Below are positions 8,852-17,848 of a stretch of 64,000 nt of DNA, piece after piece. The stretch comes from Hyphomonas beringensis (lineage in GTDB: Bacteria; Pseudomonadota; Alphaproteobacteria; Caulobacterales; Hyphomonadaceae). The stretch covers positions 1 through 64,000 of the forward strand of contig NZ_AWFF01000034.1 in assembly GCF_000682755.1 (NCBI RefSeq), read 5' to 3'. The notes beneath the pieces were generated by a model that saw nothing but the letters and a program-made list of their open reading frames with translations, ran no database searches and was not told the DNA's origin. The position numbers and the translations under genes are program-made. Every line of letters starts with the position of its first letter. Position 1 is the stretch's first letter.

Positions 8852-9742
8852 ATGACTGACGGCAGAGTTGTGATCGTAACGGGCGGCGGCAAGGGATTGG
8901 GCCGCGCGTTTGCACTGGACCTTGCCCGGCAAGGCTGTCGCATCGTGGTCAACAACCGGATACGGGATGGTCAGGAAAATTCTGCGGAGCAGGTGGTCAA
9001 TGAGATCGCCGAGGCTGGCGGTCAGGCCGTTACGGAAACAAGTGATGTCACGGCGCCGGATGCCGGGGAGCGGATGATTGCGCGGGCTCGGGATGCCTTT
9101 GGACGTCTGGACGCGATCGTCTTCAATGCAGGCATCTCAGGGGACGCGGCGCGCTTTCACGAAATGAGTCCTGAAAATTTCGAGACCGTGATGCGCACCA
9201 ATTTCGACGCGGTCGTGCGCATGACGCGCGAGGCTCTGCCGCAGCTGCGCCAGTCTGGTAGCGGACGGTTTGTCTATGTCTCTTCCAGCGCCGGGCTCTA
9301 TGGTGTACGGGGCCGAGCGCCTTATGCCGCGTCCAAGGGCGCGCTGAGGGCCTTCGCGCTGAATATGGCGATTGAGGAGGCACGCCACGGCATCCGCTCC
9401 AATCTGGTCCTGCCCTATGCCTCGACGCGCATGACCGGCGCCGAGGCGGCCGAGCAGCAGGAGGGGCTACTCTCCCCGGCGAGTATCGCGCCTTTTGTCA
9501 GCTGGCTTGCCTCTGATGCATGTGACCTGAACGGGACGGAATGGATTGCCGGGGCCGGTTTTGTGCGTCAGGTGCGCGCACTGGAATCAACCGGAGCGAG
9601 ACTGCCCCAGGCCGGGGAAGATCTGGCTGCTTGGTACCAGGATAATGCGGTATCCCTTGAGGGATTTGGCCCAGACCACACCATGGCGGCCAATGCAGAA
9701 GACGCTTTCGAACGCTTCCTGACCCATCTCAAGTCACAGTGA
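8852..9742 (+). CDS. SDR family dehydrogenase (multifunctional-enzyme type 2-like)
   Basis: The 296-residue classical SDR has TGGGKGLG at 10-17, NAG at 92-94, S145/S146 and Y158-x3-K162 (YAASK). The N-terminus and the long C-terminal tail after about residue 235 resemble the 3-hydroxyacyl-CoA dehydrogenase domain of type-2 multifunctional enzymes. It lies 29 bp after the thiolase-like gene and is probably co-transcribed. This supports a hydroxyacyl-CoA to ketoacyl-CoA step before thiolysis (inference). The ribosome site is GGGAGAGGGCAG before the ATG. Confidence 0.85.
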   Translation: MTDGRVVIVTGGGKGLGRAFALDLARQGCRIVVNNRIRDGQENSAEQVVNEIAEAGGQAVTETSDVTAPDAGERMIARARDAFGRLDAIVFNAGISGDAARFHEMSPENFETVMRTNFDAVVRMTREALPQLRQSGSGRFVYVSSSAGLYGVRGRAPYAASKGALRAFALNMAIEEARHGIRSNLVLPYASTRMTGAEAAEQQEGLLSPASIAPFVSWLASDACDLNGTEWIAGAGFVRQVRALESTGARLPQAGEDLAAWYQDNAVSLEGFGPDHTMAANAEDAFERFLTHLKSQ

Positions 9743-9883
9743 GTTTCGCCTAAAAGTATTGATATGATAGTGACATACTCTTAAGTTGTGTCCTGTAAGT
9801 ATTCTATTGCGTTACAGAACACCAAAGAGATCTGGCCTCGCAGGCTGCTTTGGCGTCACAAGAGATTGATCAGCTTTGGGAAG

Positions 9884-10864
9884 ATGACCGCAAGCAAGAC
9901 AGTTCAGGAAAAAGCACGCCCGATGATAAGGACGTGCTCCATTTGGCGAGCGCTCGAAGTTGTCGGCGACACACCGACTTTGCTTATTCTTGAGGCAATC
10001 TGGCTGGGCCAGCGCCGCTTTGATCGTATCCGCCAGAATTCCGGCCTGCAGAAGGCGTTGATTTCCAACCGCCTGAAGCGCCTGACCGAAAGCGGCATCC
10101 TGACCAAGGAAGCCTATACGATCTCTCCGCCGCGCTACAATTATGTGCTGACCGACAAGGGCCTTGCGCTTTACTGGACCTCGCTGATGCTGCTGCGCTG
10201 GGAGCGCCGGTGGGCGAGTCAGGAAAACTCCCTGATGCCTCTGCTGCGCCATTCTGGCTGTGGCAAGATCACGTCGCCTGAGCCCATGTGCCCGCACTGC
10301 AAGGAAATTGTGCGCCCGCAGGATGTCACCTGGGAACAAGGCCCCGGTGTGGGCTGGATGGCGCCGATCTATAGCCGCCGCCGCCAGAGACGCGATGCGG
10401 ACGGCAAGAGCCTGGACAAACCAGCGATCTTTACCGAAGCCGCAGAATTGATGGGGGACCGCTGGGCGGGCCTGATCCTGCGCTCTGTGTTCACGCATCT
10501 GCGCAAGTTCGACGAGATCCTGAAGGATACGGCGATTGCCTCCAATATCCTGTCTGACCGGCTGAACTGGCTGGTCGAGACCGGCATTCTGGAGCCGCGC
10601 AAATACCAGGACCACCCCGAGCGATTTGAGTATTTCCTGACCGAGAAGGGGCTGGATTACTACCCTGTCCTCGTGATGCTGCAGAAATGGGGCGATGCGT
10701 ATTATGCCTCTCCGGAAGGTGCGCCCGTCCTGTTGCGTCACAAGAATTGCGGCAAGCATCTGGATGCCTATGTCGGCTGTTCCGAATGCAAGGAGCCCGT
10801 CTATCCACAGGATGTGACCTATGAACTGGTGCCCAAGAAGCAGGTTGACCAGAAGCGGGTATAG
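9884..10864 (+). CDS. Tandem HxlR-type winged-helix regulator with two Cys-rich repeats
   Basis: This is a transcription factor built from two copies of the same unit. Each unit has an HxlR winged helix followed by a tail of the form LLRH-x2-CGK-x8-C-x2-CKE-x-V-x-PQDVT. The histidine and three cysteines suggest a small metal-binding ribbon. I start at the ATG at 9884 (326 aa), preceded by TTGGGAAG. An upstream GTG at 9788 would add 32 residues that do not resemble the family, and the ATG at 9923 is also possible. It lies between the SDR gene and the DapB-fold dehydrogenase, so it is a good candidate regulator of the 4.7-13.8 kb catabolic genes. Confidence 0.85.
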   Translation: MTASKTVQEKARPMIRTCSIWRALEVVGDTPTLLILEAIWLGQRRFDRIRQNSGLQKALISNRLKRLTESGILTKEAYTISPPRYNYVLTDKGLALYWTSLMLLRWERRWASQENSLMPLLRHSGCGKITSPEPMCPHCKEIVRPQDVTWEQGPGVGWMAPIYSRRRQRRDADGKSLDKPAIFTEAAELMGDRWAGLILRSVFTHLRKFDEILKDTAIASNILSDRLNWLVETGILEPRKYQDHPERFEYFLTEKGLDYYPVLVMLQKWGDAYYASPEGAPVLLRHKNCGKHLDAYVGCSECKEPVYPQDVTYELVPKKQVDQKRV

Positions 10865-10933
10865 ACTTTTATAACAAAACCAACCATGCTTCGCCGAGAC
10901 ATAAGACCCTTGGCACAAAAAGGCATGATCGGG

Positions 10934-12013
10934 ATGGACGTAAAACGGGCACCTTACCGCGTAATTCAATGGGCAACTGGCGCGATGGGGAAATCCTGTC
11001 TGCGCGCCGTGATTGACCGCCCGGACATGGAGTTGGCTGGACTGTATGTGTACAGCCAATCCAAGGCAGGCAAGGATGCTGGCGAAATTGCCCGCCGCGA
11101 GGCGACGGGCGTGCTGGCGACGAACAGTATTGACGACATTCTCAATATAGATGCGGATCTGGTGATCCATGCGGCACGGATTGGTCAGACCCATACCGAG
11201 CATGATGACGACATCATCGCGTTGCTGAAATCCGGCAAGAATGTACTCAGCATCAATGGCAACACTTTCTCACCGAATTGGCCGCGCGAACGGCAGGAGC
11301 GATTGCAGGCAGCCTGTCTGGAAGGCGGCGTCAGCTTTGCAGGGGCGGGCCTGAACCCCGGCTTTGCGGCAGAGAACCTGCTGGTGACTGCAACCAGCGT
11401 GTGCAGCCATGTCGAAAGCGTCTCAATCAGCGAAACCGTTCTGACCGACCAGATTGCCAGCCCCGAATACGTGTTTGACCTTCTGGGCTTCGGCAAGGAG
11501 GTTGGCACAATCGATCTGAATGCGGATGACTGGGGCCCTGCGCAGACTTTGAATGACATGTTCGAAGATGTCGTGGCCTCCGTGGCGCATTCACTAGGCT
11601 GGACACTGGATGGCATAGAGCGGCGCCATCGGATGCTGCCATCAGGAAGAGACCTGGAAATCCGGGCTGGTAAGATTGCCAAAGGCACGGCCAATCATAT
11701 CGACTGGCGCTGGTATGGCGTGAAGGATGGCGCTGAAAAGGTGGCGCTGAAGATTGCCTGGGCGATGAATGATGAGCATGTGCAGGGCGCAGATCATGAC
11801 CTCTGGCAGATTGCCGTCAAAGGTGTTCCGGATGTGAGTGTGGCGTTCGGTGTTCAGCGGCCTGAAGATTATCCCGGGCGGACGTCAGCGGAGCAGCTGG
11901 CGGTGGCCGGCAGTGTGGTGAACGCCATTCAGACCCTGGTGAACGCACCGGCAGGCTTGTTGACATCCCCCATCACGACACCCTTTGCGGCATCTGAGGC
12001 GGCGCAGGAATAG
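10934..12013 (+). CDS. DapB-fold NAD(P)-dependent dehydrogenase (diaminopentanoate dehydrogenase-like)
   Basis: The product is 359 residues from the ATG at 10934. That start has AAAAAGG about ten bases upstream and is preferred over in-frame starts at 10886 and 10925. The N-terminus has an IQWATGAMGK dinucleotide-binding turn. The whole resembles the dihydrodipicolinate-reductase-like family that includes 2,4-diaminopentanoate dehydrogenase and many catabolic relatives of unknown substrate. It is followed 64 bp later by an acyl-CoA ligase and preceded by the HxlR regulator. The pairing suggests oxidation of an aldehyde, ketone or amine intermediate (inference). Confidence 0.75.
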   Translation: MDVKRAPYRVIQWATGAMGKSCLRAVIDRPDMELAGLYVYSQSKAGKDAGEIARREATGVLATNSIDDILNIDADLVIHAARIGQTHTEHDDDIIALLKSGKNVLSINGNTFSPNWPRERQERLQAACLEGGVSFAGAGLNPGFAAENLLVTATSVCSHVESVSISETVLTDQIASPEYVFDLLGFGKEVGTIDLNADDWGPAQTLNDMFEDVVASVAHSLGWTLDGIERRHRMLPSGRDLEIRAGKIAKGTANHIDWRWYGVKDGAEKVALKIAWAMNDEHVQGADHDLWQIAVKGVPDVSVAFGVQRPEDYPGRTSAEQLAVAGSVVNAIQTLVNAPAGLLTSPITTPFAASEAAQE

Positions 12014-12032
12014 TCGCAAATTGTATAGACTT

Positions 12033-12050
12033 GCAAAAACGTACCAAGTA
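12033..12050 (+). promoter_or_regulatory. Candidate operator shared by two acyl-CoA ligase genes (copy 2)
   Basis: The element GCAAAAACGTACCAAGTA ends 27 bases before the ligase ATG at 12078. It matches 15 of 18 positions of the element at 4727-4744, and both copies are followed by AAGTG within 14 bases. It lies in the short gap after the DapB-fold dehydrogenase, so it may mark a separate promoter for the ligase. Confidence 0.42.
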
Positions 12051-12077
12051 TACCTAAGTGCAAATGGGAGGAATAAA

Positions 12078-13754
12078 ATGCAGGTAACGCCTCAGGCGCG
12101 CTTGGACGAATATATGGCCAAGGGCTGGTGGAAAGATACCACTATTCCCGCACTGCTGGAACAGGCTGTTGAGGCCGCTGGCGATCAAGTTGCGCTGTCT
12201 GACGCACCCAACCGTATGGAGCTGGTTGGGGATGCCCCGCAAAAGCTGACCTTCAATGATGTTAATCAGCGCGTTGAAGCCATGGCGCGCGCCTTCAGGC
12301 ATCTTGGTGTAAAGCCGGATGACATTGTGCTGACCCAGCTGCCGAACGTCATAGAGGGCGTTCTGGCCTTTCTGGCCTGTGCGCGCATCGGCGCTATCCT
12401 CAGCCCTGTCGCCATGGCGTTCCGCGCGCATGAGCTGCGCTCTGTGATCCAGCAACTGAACCCGTCGCTGATTGTGACCGTGGAGACCTTTCACGGTTTT
12501 GACCATGCGGGAATGCTGAAATCGCTGGCAGAGGAGGGCGTTTATACCGGCCCGGTGATCTGCGCCGGAAAAAAATCCGTATTCCCCTCAATTTCTGAGG
12601 TCGAGGCAGAAGCCGCGGACATGTCTCTGCAGCCTGCCCCGGGCAAAGCCGGCGATGTGCTGACGATCTGCTGGACTTCCGGCACGGAAGCCGCCCCGAA
12701 AGGCGTGCCGCGTAACCATGCCCATTGGGTGTTCAATGGCGAATGCATGGTTGAGGCGACGCGGCTGGGCAGGGGCGATACGCTACTCAACCCGTTCCCG
12801 CTTATCAATATTGCCTCCTTTGGGGGAATGGTGATCCCGTGGCTGCTCTGCCATGGCTATCTGATCCAGCACCATCCGTTCGATCTTCCGATCTTCCTGC
12901 GTCAGTTTCAGGAAGAGAAGATCAACTACACGGTCGCGCCGCCCGCTGTGCTGACCATGCTGCTGAAAAAGCCGGAATTGCTTGAGGGCATCGACTTTGC
13001 GCGCGTGAAATGCATTGCGTCTGGCTCCGCGCCGTTGCCGCCCTTCATGGTGAAGGCCTGGCAGGAAGAGTATGGCGTCTCGATCATGAACGTCTTCGGC
13101 TCCAATGAGGGGTGCTCGCTGATTTCTACGCCTGTCGTGATGGAAGACCCGGAAATGCGGGCGACCTTCTTCCCACGCTTTGGTGTGCCTGACCTTGAGT
13201 GGGATCTCGACTTTCCATCAAAGGTGCGTACGCGCCTTGTTGGTCCGGAAACGGAAGAAGACATCACACAGCCGGGCGTTGCGGGGGAGTTGCGGATCGA
13301 CGGCGCCATGACGTTTGACGGCTATTGGCGAAATGACGACCTGACCAAAGCGAGCTTTGATGAGCAAGGTTTCTTCCAGACGGGAGACCTGTTCGAGATC
13401 GCGCCGGAAAATGACCGCTTCTATCGCTTTGTCGGGCGTAGCAAGGAGATCATCATTCGGGGCGGGGTGAATATTTCACCGGCCGAACTGGATAATCTGA
13501 TCGAGAGCCACCCTGACGTCAAAGAGGCCTCCTGCGCGGCTTATCCGGATGAGCGGTTGGGCGAGAAAGTGTGCGCAGTGGTTGTGCTGCAGCCTGGCGC
13601 TTCGATGGAGCTGTCTGACCTCGTCAGCTATTTGAAGGCCAAGGATATATCCGTCTACAAATTACCAGAGAAGCTACGTATCGTCCCCGCCTTGCCGCGG
13701 AATCCCCTTGGAAAGGTATTAAGACGCAACCTGAATGATATTGCGGATAGCTAA
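12078..13754 (+). CDS. AMP-dependent acyl-CoA ligase (cyclohexanecarboxylate/medium-chain type)
   Basis: The product is 558 residues from the ATG at 12078, which follows GGGAGGA at 12066-12072; an upstream in-frame ATG at 11985 overlaps the preceding gene and has no such site. Motifs are TSGTEAAPKG from residue 200 (P-loop), NVFGSNEG, FQTGDLFE, the hinge GRSKEIIIRGGVNISPAE and NPLGKVLR with the catalytic C-terminal lysine. The form is like cyclohexanecarboxylate-CoA ligases and FadD-like enzymes. It closes the first catabolic block. Confidence 0.87.
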   Translation: MQVTPQARLDEYMAKGWWKDTTIPALLEQAVEAAGDQVALSDAPNRMELVGDAPQKLTFNDVNQRVEAMARAFRHLGVKPDDIVLTQLPNVIEGVLAFLACARIGAILSPVAMAFRAHELRSVIQQLNPSLIVTVETFHGFDHAGMLKSLAEEGVYTGPVICAGKKSVFPSISEVEAEAADMSLQPAPGKAGDVLTICWTSGTEAAPKGVPRNHAHWVFNGECMVEATRLGRGDTLLNPFPLINIASFGGMVIPWLLCHGYLIQHHPFDLPIFLRQFQEEKINYTVAPPAVLTMLLKKPELLEGIDFARVKCIASGSAPLPPFMVKAWQEEYGVSIMNVFGSNEGCSLISTPVVMEDPEMRATFFPRFGVPDLEWDLDFPSKVRTRLVGPETEEDITQPGVAGELRIDGAMTFDGYWRNDDLTKASFDEQGFFQTGDLFEIAPENDRFYRFVGRSKEIIIRGGVNISPAELDNLIESHPDVKEASCAAYPDERLGEKVCAVVVLQPGASMELSDLVSYLKAKDISVYKLPEKLRIVPALPRNPLGKVLRRNLNDIADS

Positions 13755-14043
13755 TCTGAACACAGCGTGCCAAGTGGAATGCGCAAGACATTTCCGGTCT
13801 CTTTGTTTGCGAAAAAGACCATAAAAATCAATGTAATTTATTGTCCTGTACGCGCTTCTTGTGTGGCCGAAAGACGTAGTGAATTTCTTCCGATCACCTT
13901 CCTTGCGATTCTTAGTAACTTGCATTGACAAACCAACATGGCCGCCGTAGCAAATATCACAAAGCGCGCCAGATGTTCTTCGTCTCAGTGCCGCGCTTCG
14001 CAAAACAAGCTTCGAAAAAGAGGCGAAAGGGAGAGAATCAGGA

Positions 14044-16350
14044 ATGCGCAGCACCACAAGAATGATCACCAGTGCGATCGCCATCGCTGCTGTTTTGGCT
14101 TTGGGCGCGAATGCCCAAACGGAGGAAACAAAGGACAAGAAAGAAGAGGGCGCTGAAACTTCACGCACACTGGAAACCGTTCTGATTACTTCCCAGCGCC
14201 GGGAGTCGACCCTTCAGGACGCGGCGGTTGCCGTTTCTGCTGTTTCAGGTGCCTCTCTGGAAAAAGACCGGGTGCTGAGTTATTCGGATCTGGCACGAAG
14301 CATCAGCTCTCTCAGCTATACAGAGAACTCTCCACTCGACCAGGAATTCAACATTCGCGGTATCACCAATACGCGCCTGGACTCACCTTCGGCTGACCAA
14401 TCCATCGGTATCTTCATTGATGATGTCTATGTCGGGCGTTCGGGCCTGTTGAACTCTGACTTCTTTGATGTCGACCGGGTGGAAGTTGTCCGCGGGCCGC
14501 AAGGCGTTCTGCTCGGCCGCAATGTGGTTGGCGGTGCCATCAGCATCTATACGGCCAAGCCTGAATTTGAGTCCGGCGGAGCATTCACCGCAGAGTTCGG
14601 CAATTATGATTCCACCCTGTTCAATGGACATATCACCGGCCCGATCACGAAAACGCTGGCTGGCCGCCTGTCCTTTCAGTCCCGTAAGCATGACGGGTAC
14701 AACAAGAATTTCCTGACCGGCGAGGATCTGGACAATCTGGATTCCATTCAGGCCCGCGCGCAATTGCTGTGGGAACCTGAAGGCGACCTGAGTGTCCGCG
14801 CCGTTCTCGACTATTCCGATGATGAGTCAAACGGCATCCACCGGGTTGCCATTGATGATCCGAACGCGCCTGGCCAGGGGCCCTGGAGTGCGACACGGGA
14901 TGCCATTGCCGCAATCGTTGGCGGTCTGGATGTGCGTGAAAGTTTCCCGCAGAAATACTTCTTTGCAGGAGAGCTGACGGAGCGTGGCCAGGAATTGCGG
15001 CGCGAGGCGATTGGTTTCACGCTGGATATTGAAAAAGGCATTGGCGACTGGGCAACGTTCAAGAGCATTTCCGGCTACCGCACTGCAGATGCCTATAATT
15101 TCGTAGACCAGACGGGGCTTGGCTATCGCAACGGTATTGCAACCCCAACACCATTGGCCTTTTCCTTCCCTATCCTGGAAGATGAATCGATTGACCAGTA
15201 CACGCAGGAATTCCGCCTGCTGTCGAATGGTGACGGCGCCTTCAACTGGCTGGTCGGAGCGTATTTCCAGGAAGACCGGGTCGAAAAGTTCGATAAATAT
15301 CTTGGCCAGGTTCCCCTTACGGCGTTGAGCACGTTATCCGGCGAATCCCATTGGGATAATCATGGCGAGACGAGCAGTCAGGCTGTATTCGGCCAGATCG
15401 GGTATGAATTCAATGAACAGTTCAGCGGGACAGTTGGCGTCCGCTATTCCCGTGATGAGAAGAGTGGAAAAGTCTCAGGCATTCAGGTGAGCACTGGGGA
15501 TATTTATAATCCGAATGATACAGTTCCCCAGTCACCGCTGATCACACCATTCACCAATGTTCCATACTCTCAGACGACAGAGGAAGTGACCCCGCAGGCC
15601 ACTCTGGAATGGACTCCGAATGATGTGGTCATGGCTTATGCAACCTACTCGCATGGGTATAAGGGCGGCGGCTTCGAAGATACGCCAGCTAATCCCGCAG
15701 CTGCAACAAAGCCATACGATCCGGAAACTGTGCAAAACATGGAGCTGGGTCTGAAACTGGACCTTCTGGATGGGCGCGCCCGTATCAACACGGCCGTGTT
15801 TTCCATGAAGTATAAAGACCTTCAGGTGACCCAGACCGATGATGGCTGTCTCTGCATTATCACCGATAACGCTGCCGATGCGAACATTACGGGTATTGAG
15901 ACAGAGGTTCAGTGGGTGGTAACCGATGATCTGTTGCTGTTCGGCGCCGCGACCCTGCTCGACACTGAATATGAGGACTTTGTAGATTCAAATGGCCTCG
16001 ACAATTCCGGGAACAAATTGCAGCGTACACCAGATTACCAATTCAATATTGGCGGTGAGGTGACCACAGACTTCCTGAAGTACAAGGACGCTCTCACGGC
16101 GCGCCTCAGCTATGCCTATCAGGGAGAGATGCAGTGGCTGCCGGACAATTTCCAGCAGGAAGATGCCTATGGCCTGCTTGATGGCCGGGTTACGTTCGCA
16201 CCGCAGGATGCCGACTGGACCTTCTCCATCTGGGGCAAGAACATCACGGACGAATTGTACCGCACGAACATTATCGCTTTCCTTGGAGATGAGGTCTCGT
16301 CTCTCGGCGCGCCGCGGACGTATGGCATTTCACTCGGGTACAAATTCTGA
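14044..16350 (+). CDS. TonB-dependent receptor
   Basis: The 768-residue outer-membrane receptor has a signal peptide (about residues 1-25, ending GANAQ). The plug domain starts near SRTLETVLITSQRR, the IFIDDVYVGRSG and VEVVRGPQG blocks are typical, and the protein ends in a beta-barrel with the terminal aromatic YKF. It imports a substrate across the outer membrane using TonB energy. The ribosome site is AAAGGGAGAGAATCAGGA. It is followed 51 bp later by a lipoprotein with SnoaL/LEH-like domains, probably in one operon. The preceding 289-bp gap holds a possible TTGACA at 13925-13930 but no strong -10. The substrate is unknown. Confidence 0.92.
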   Translation: MRSTTRMITSAIAIAAVLALGANAQTEETKDKKEEGAETSRTLETVLITSQRRESTLQDAAVAVSAVSGASLEKDRVLSYSDLARSISSLSYTENSPLDQEFNIRGITNTRLDSPSADQSIGIFIDDVYVGRSGLLNSDFFDVDRVEVVRGPQGVLLGRNVVGGAISIYTAKPEFESGGAFTAEFGNYDSTLFNGHITGPITKTLAGRLSFQSRKHDGYNKNFLTGEDLDNLDSIQARAQLLWEPEGDLSVRAVLDYSDDESNGIHRVAIDDPNAPGQGPWSATRDAIAAIVGGLDVRESFPQKYFFAGELTERGQELRREAIGFTLDIEKGIGDWATFKSISGYRTADAYNFVDQTGLGYRNGIATPTPLAFSFPILEDESIDQYTQEFRLLSNGDGAFNWLVGAYFQEDRVEKFDKYLGQVPLTALSTLSGESHWDNHGETSSQAVFGQIGYEFNEQFSGTVGVRYSRDEKSGKVSGIQVSTGDIYNPNDTVPQSPLITPFTNVPYSQTTEEVTPQATLEWTPNDVVMAYATYSHGYKGGGFEDTPANPAAATKPYDPETVQNMELGLKLDLLDGRARINTAVFSMKYKDLQVTQTDDGCLCIITDNAADANITGIETEVQWVVTDDLLLFGAATLLDTEYEDFVDSNGLDNSGNKLQRTPDYQFNIGGEVTTDFLKYKDALTARLSYAYQGEMQWLPDNFQQEDAYGLLDGRVTFAPQDADWTFSIWGKNITDELYRTNIIAFLGDEVSSLGAPRTYGISLGYKF

Positions 16351-16401
16351 TCCGGTCTCGCGCATGCGATACATCCCCCTCTTTCAAAAAGGTACGCCAG
16401 C

Positions 16402-17295
16402 ATGAGAAGATTATTTGTAACAGCACTGATAGGAACACTGCTGCTGGCCGGGTGCCAGTCGACGGCAGTGCATGAGGAGACGCAAATGGAACAAGTGGAA
16501 CGGGAAAGTCTGGATGTCGCGATGGAAATGGTGACAGCCTGGAACGAACTGGATGTGGATGGGATCGTCAATTCCTTCGCGCCAGAGGGCGAACTCCACT
16601 CCATGATGAAGGACCCCATTGTCGGGCGCGATGCGCTGCGGGCCCATATGGGAGCTTTGCTGAACAGTGCGACACGCCTGGAATTGCAGCTGAAAACGGT
16701 GGCTGTCAAAGGCAACACCGTAATATTGGAGCGCGTCGATGATTTCGATGTGAATGGCAAGCATGGGTCTGTGCCGGTGGTTGGCGTGCTGGTCATTGAA
16801 GATGGCCATGTTGCTGAATGGCGTGAATATTATGACCGCAACCAACTGCTCAGCGAGATGGGCATGCCGACTTCGGCGGATGACCAACTGATCGGTATTG
16901 TGGAAGACATCATCGCCTCATGGAAGCGCAAGGACATTGATGGCGTTCTGTCTCATGTCGCAGACAATGTTCAGTATCATTACCGTGTCGGCTCCCGCCC
17001 TCTGAACGGCCCGGATGAGTTGCGCGCCTTCCTCGAAAAATTTGGCGCAGGCATGCATGACATCAATTGGAAGATCTTCCGGCACTCTCAAACTGGCAAC
17101 CTTCTGATGGTTGAGGGTGCAGATGATTTCGTGGATGCGGACGGCAATCGCGTGCGCACGCCGTATATGGGTGTCTTTGAGTTCGAAGGCGACAAGGTCG
17201 TCGGCTGGAGAGATTACTTCAATCCGGAGATCGGCGAGAAAAGCCGCACCGGTGAAACCCTGCCGCCTTATGTCGAAGAGCTGCTGAACCAGTAG
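16402..17295 (+). CDS. Lipoprotein with two tandem NTF2/limonene-epoxide-hydrolase-like domains
   Basis: The 297-residue protein starts with a lipoprotein signal (LLLAGC, lipid cysteine near residue 18). It then has two related cone-shaped-fold domains, about 35-150 and 165-285. Each ends in a VxEWREYYDR or VGWRDYFN element as in SnoaL/limonene-1,2-epoxide-hydrolase proteins. In LEH the catalytic set is Asp-Arg-Asp. Domain 1 keeps an ERVDDF plus WREYYD arrangement, while domain 2 reads EGADDF and WRDYFN, so the arginine is missing. It sits between a TBDR and another NTF2-like gene. The role may be an epoxide or ketide-like isomerase or hydrolase, or ligand binding in the envelope. Confidence 0.75.
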   Translation: MRRLFVTALIGTLLLAGCQSTAVHEETQMEQVERESLDVAMEMVTAWNELDVDGIVNSFAPEGELHSMMKDPIVGRDALRAHMGALLNSATRLELQLKTVAVKGNTVILERVDDFDVNGKHGSVPVVGVLVIEDGHVAEWREYYDRNQLLSEMGMPTSADDQLIGIVEDIIASWKRKDIDGVLSHVADNVQYHYRVGSRPLNGPDELRAFLEKFGAGMHDINWKIFRHSQTGNLLMVEGADDFVDADGNRVRTPYMGVFEFEGDKVVGWRDYFNPEIGEKSRTGETLPPYVEELLNQ

Positions 17296-17329
17296 TCGCC
17301 TGACGCCCCAAACTCAGTAAAAGGAATAC

Positions 17330-17698
17330 ATGATGAGCAGTCTCGATCTCGCAAACAAATTCAAGGCGTACCTGGAAGCGGGGGATGAGCCGGGCGCGCG
17401 CTCCTGTTTCAAGCCCGATGCTGGCATCTGGCATAATTATGATGGCAGAACGCAGACGGTCGATCAGAACATGGCGACCTTCAAGAACATTCTGGAGAAG
17501 ACGAAGTCGCGTCACTATGACATCAAGCGCCTTGTTGAGATTCCGGGTGGGTTCCTGCAGCAGCATGTCCTGCGCGTCGAGACGCATGACGGCACAAAGC
17601 TGGCCGCAGATGCGATTGCTGTCGTTCTGGTAGAAGACGACAAGATTGCCCGTATCGAGGAGTTTCTGGACCCGACGCCGCTGGCCTCCCTGCGCTAG
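17330..17698 (+). CDS. Nuclear transport factor 2-like (SnoaL-like) protein
   Basis: The 122-residue protein has the NTF2-like alpha+beta cone pattern: a helical start (LANKFKAYLEAGD), the Asp/His-rich GIWHNYDGRTQTVDQN, and a C-terminal strand pair ending in KIARIEEFLDP. There is no signal peptide, so it is probably cytoplasmic. It lies 34 bp after the tandem-domain lipoprotein and shares its fold class. The ribosome site AAAAGGAATAC precedes two adjacent ATGs, and I use the first. A strong terminator follows at 17722. Isomerase, dehydratase or hydrolase activity is possible. Confidence 0.75.
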   Translation: MMSSLDLANKFKAYLEAGDEPGARSCFKPDAGIWHNYDGRTQTVDQNMATFKNILEKTKSRHYDIKRLVEIPGGFLQQHVLRVETHDGTKLAADAIAVVLVEDDKIARIEEFLDPTPLASLR

Positions 17699-17721
17699 GC
17701 TTCTCAACTCTGTCTGAAGAA

Positions 17722-17750
17722 GGGCGCGTCTGATGGGCGTGCCCTTTTTT
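17722..17750 (+). terminator. Rho-independent terminator after the NTF2-like gene
   Basis: GGGCGCG (17722-17728) pairs with CGTGCCC (17738-17744), with one G-U pair and a nine-base loop, followed by six Ts. It ends the rightward TBDR/NTF2 operon. Confidence 0.85.
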
Positions 17751-17798
17751 ATGATCGCGGGTTTTGAGAGATGCGATGCATTCCTGAGCCGCAACGTA

Positions 17799-17828
17799 AA
17801 ACAGCCCGCCAATGATGACGGGCTGTTT
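17799..17828 (-). terminator. Terminator of the leftward TonB-dependent receptor gene
   Basis: A perfect ten-base inverted repeat, AAACAGCCCG (17799-17808) with CGGGCTGTTT (17819-17828), sits 20 bp beyond the receptor stop codon. Read leftwards it ends in TTTTACG. Its A/T ends could make it work in both directions. Confidence 0.8.
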
Positions 17829-17848
17829 CAGGTGGGTGGGGGACGAAC

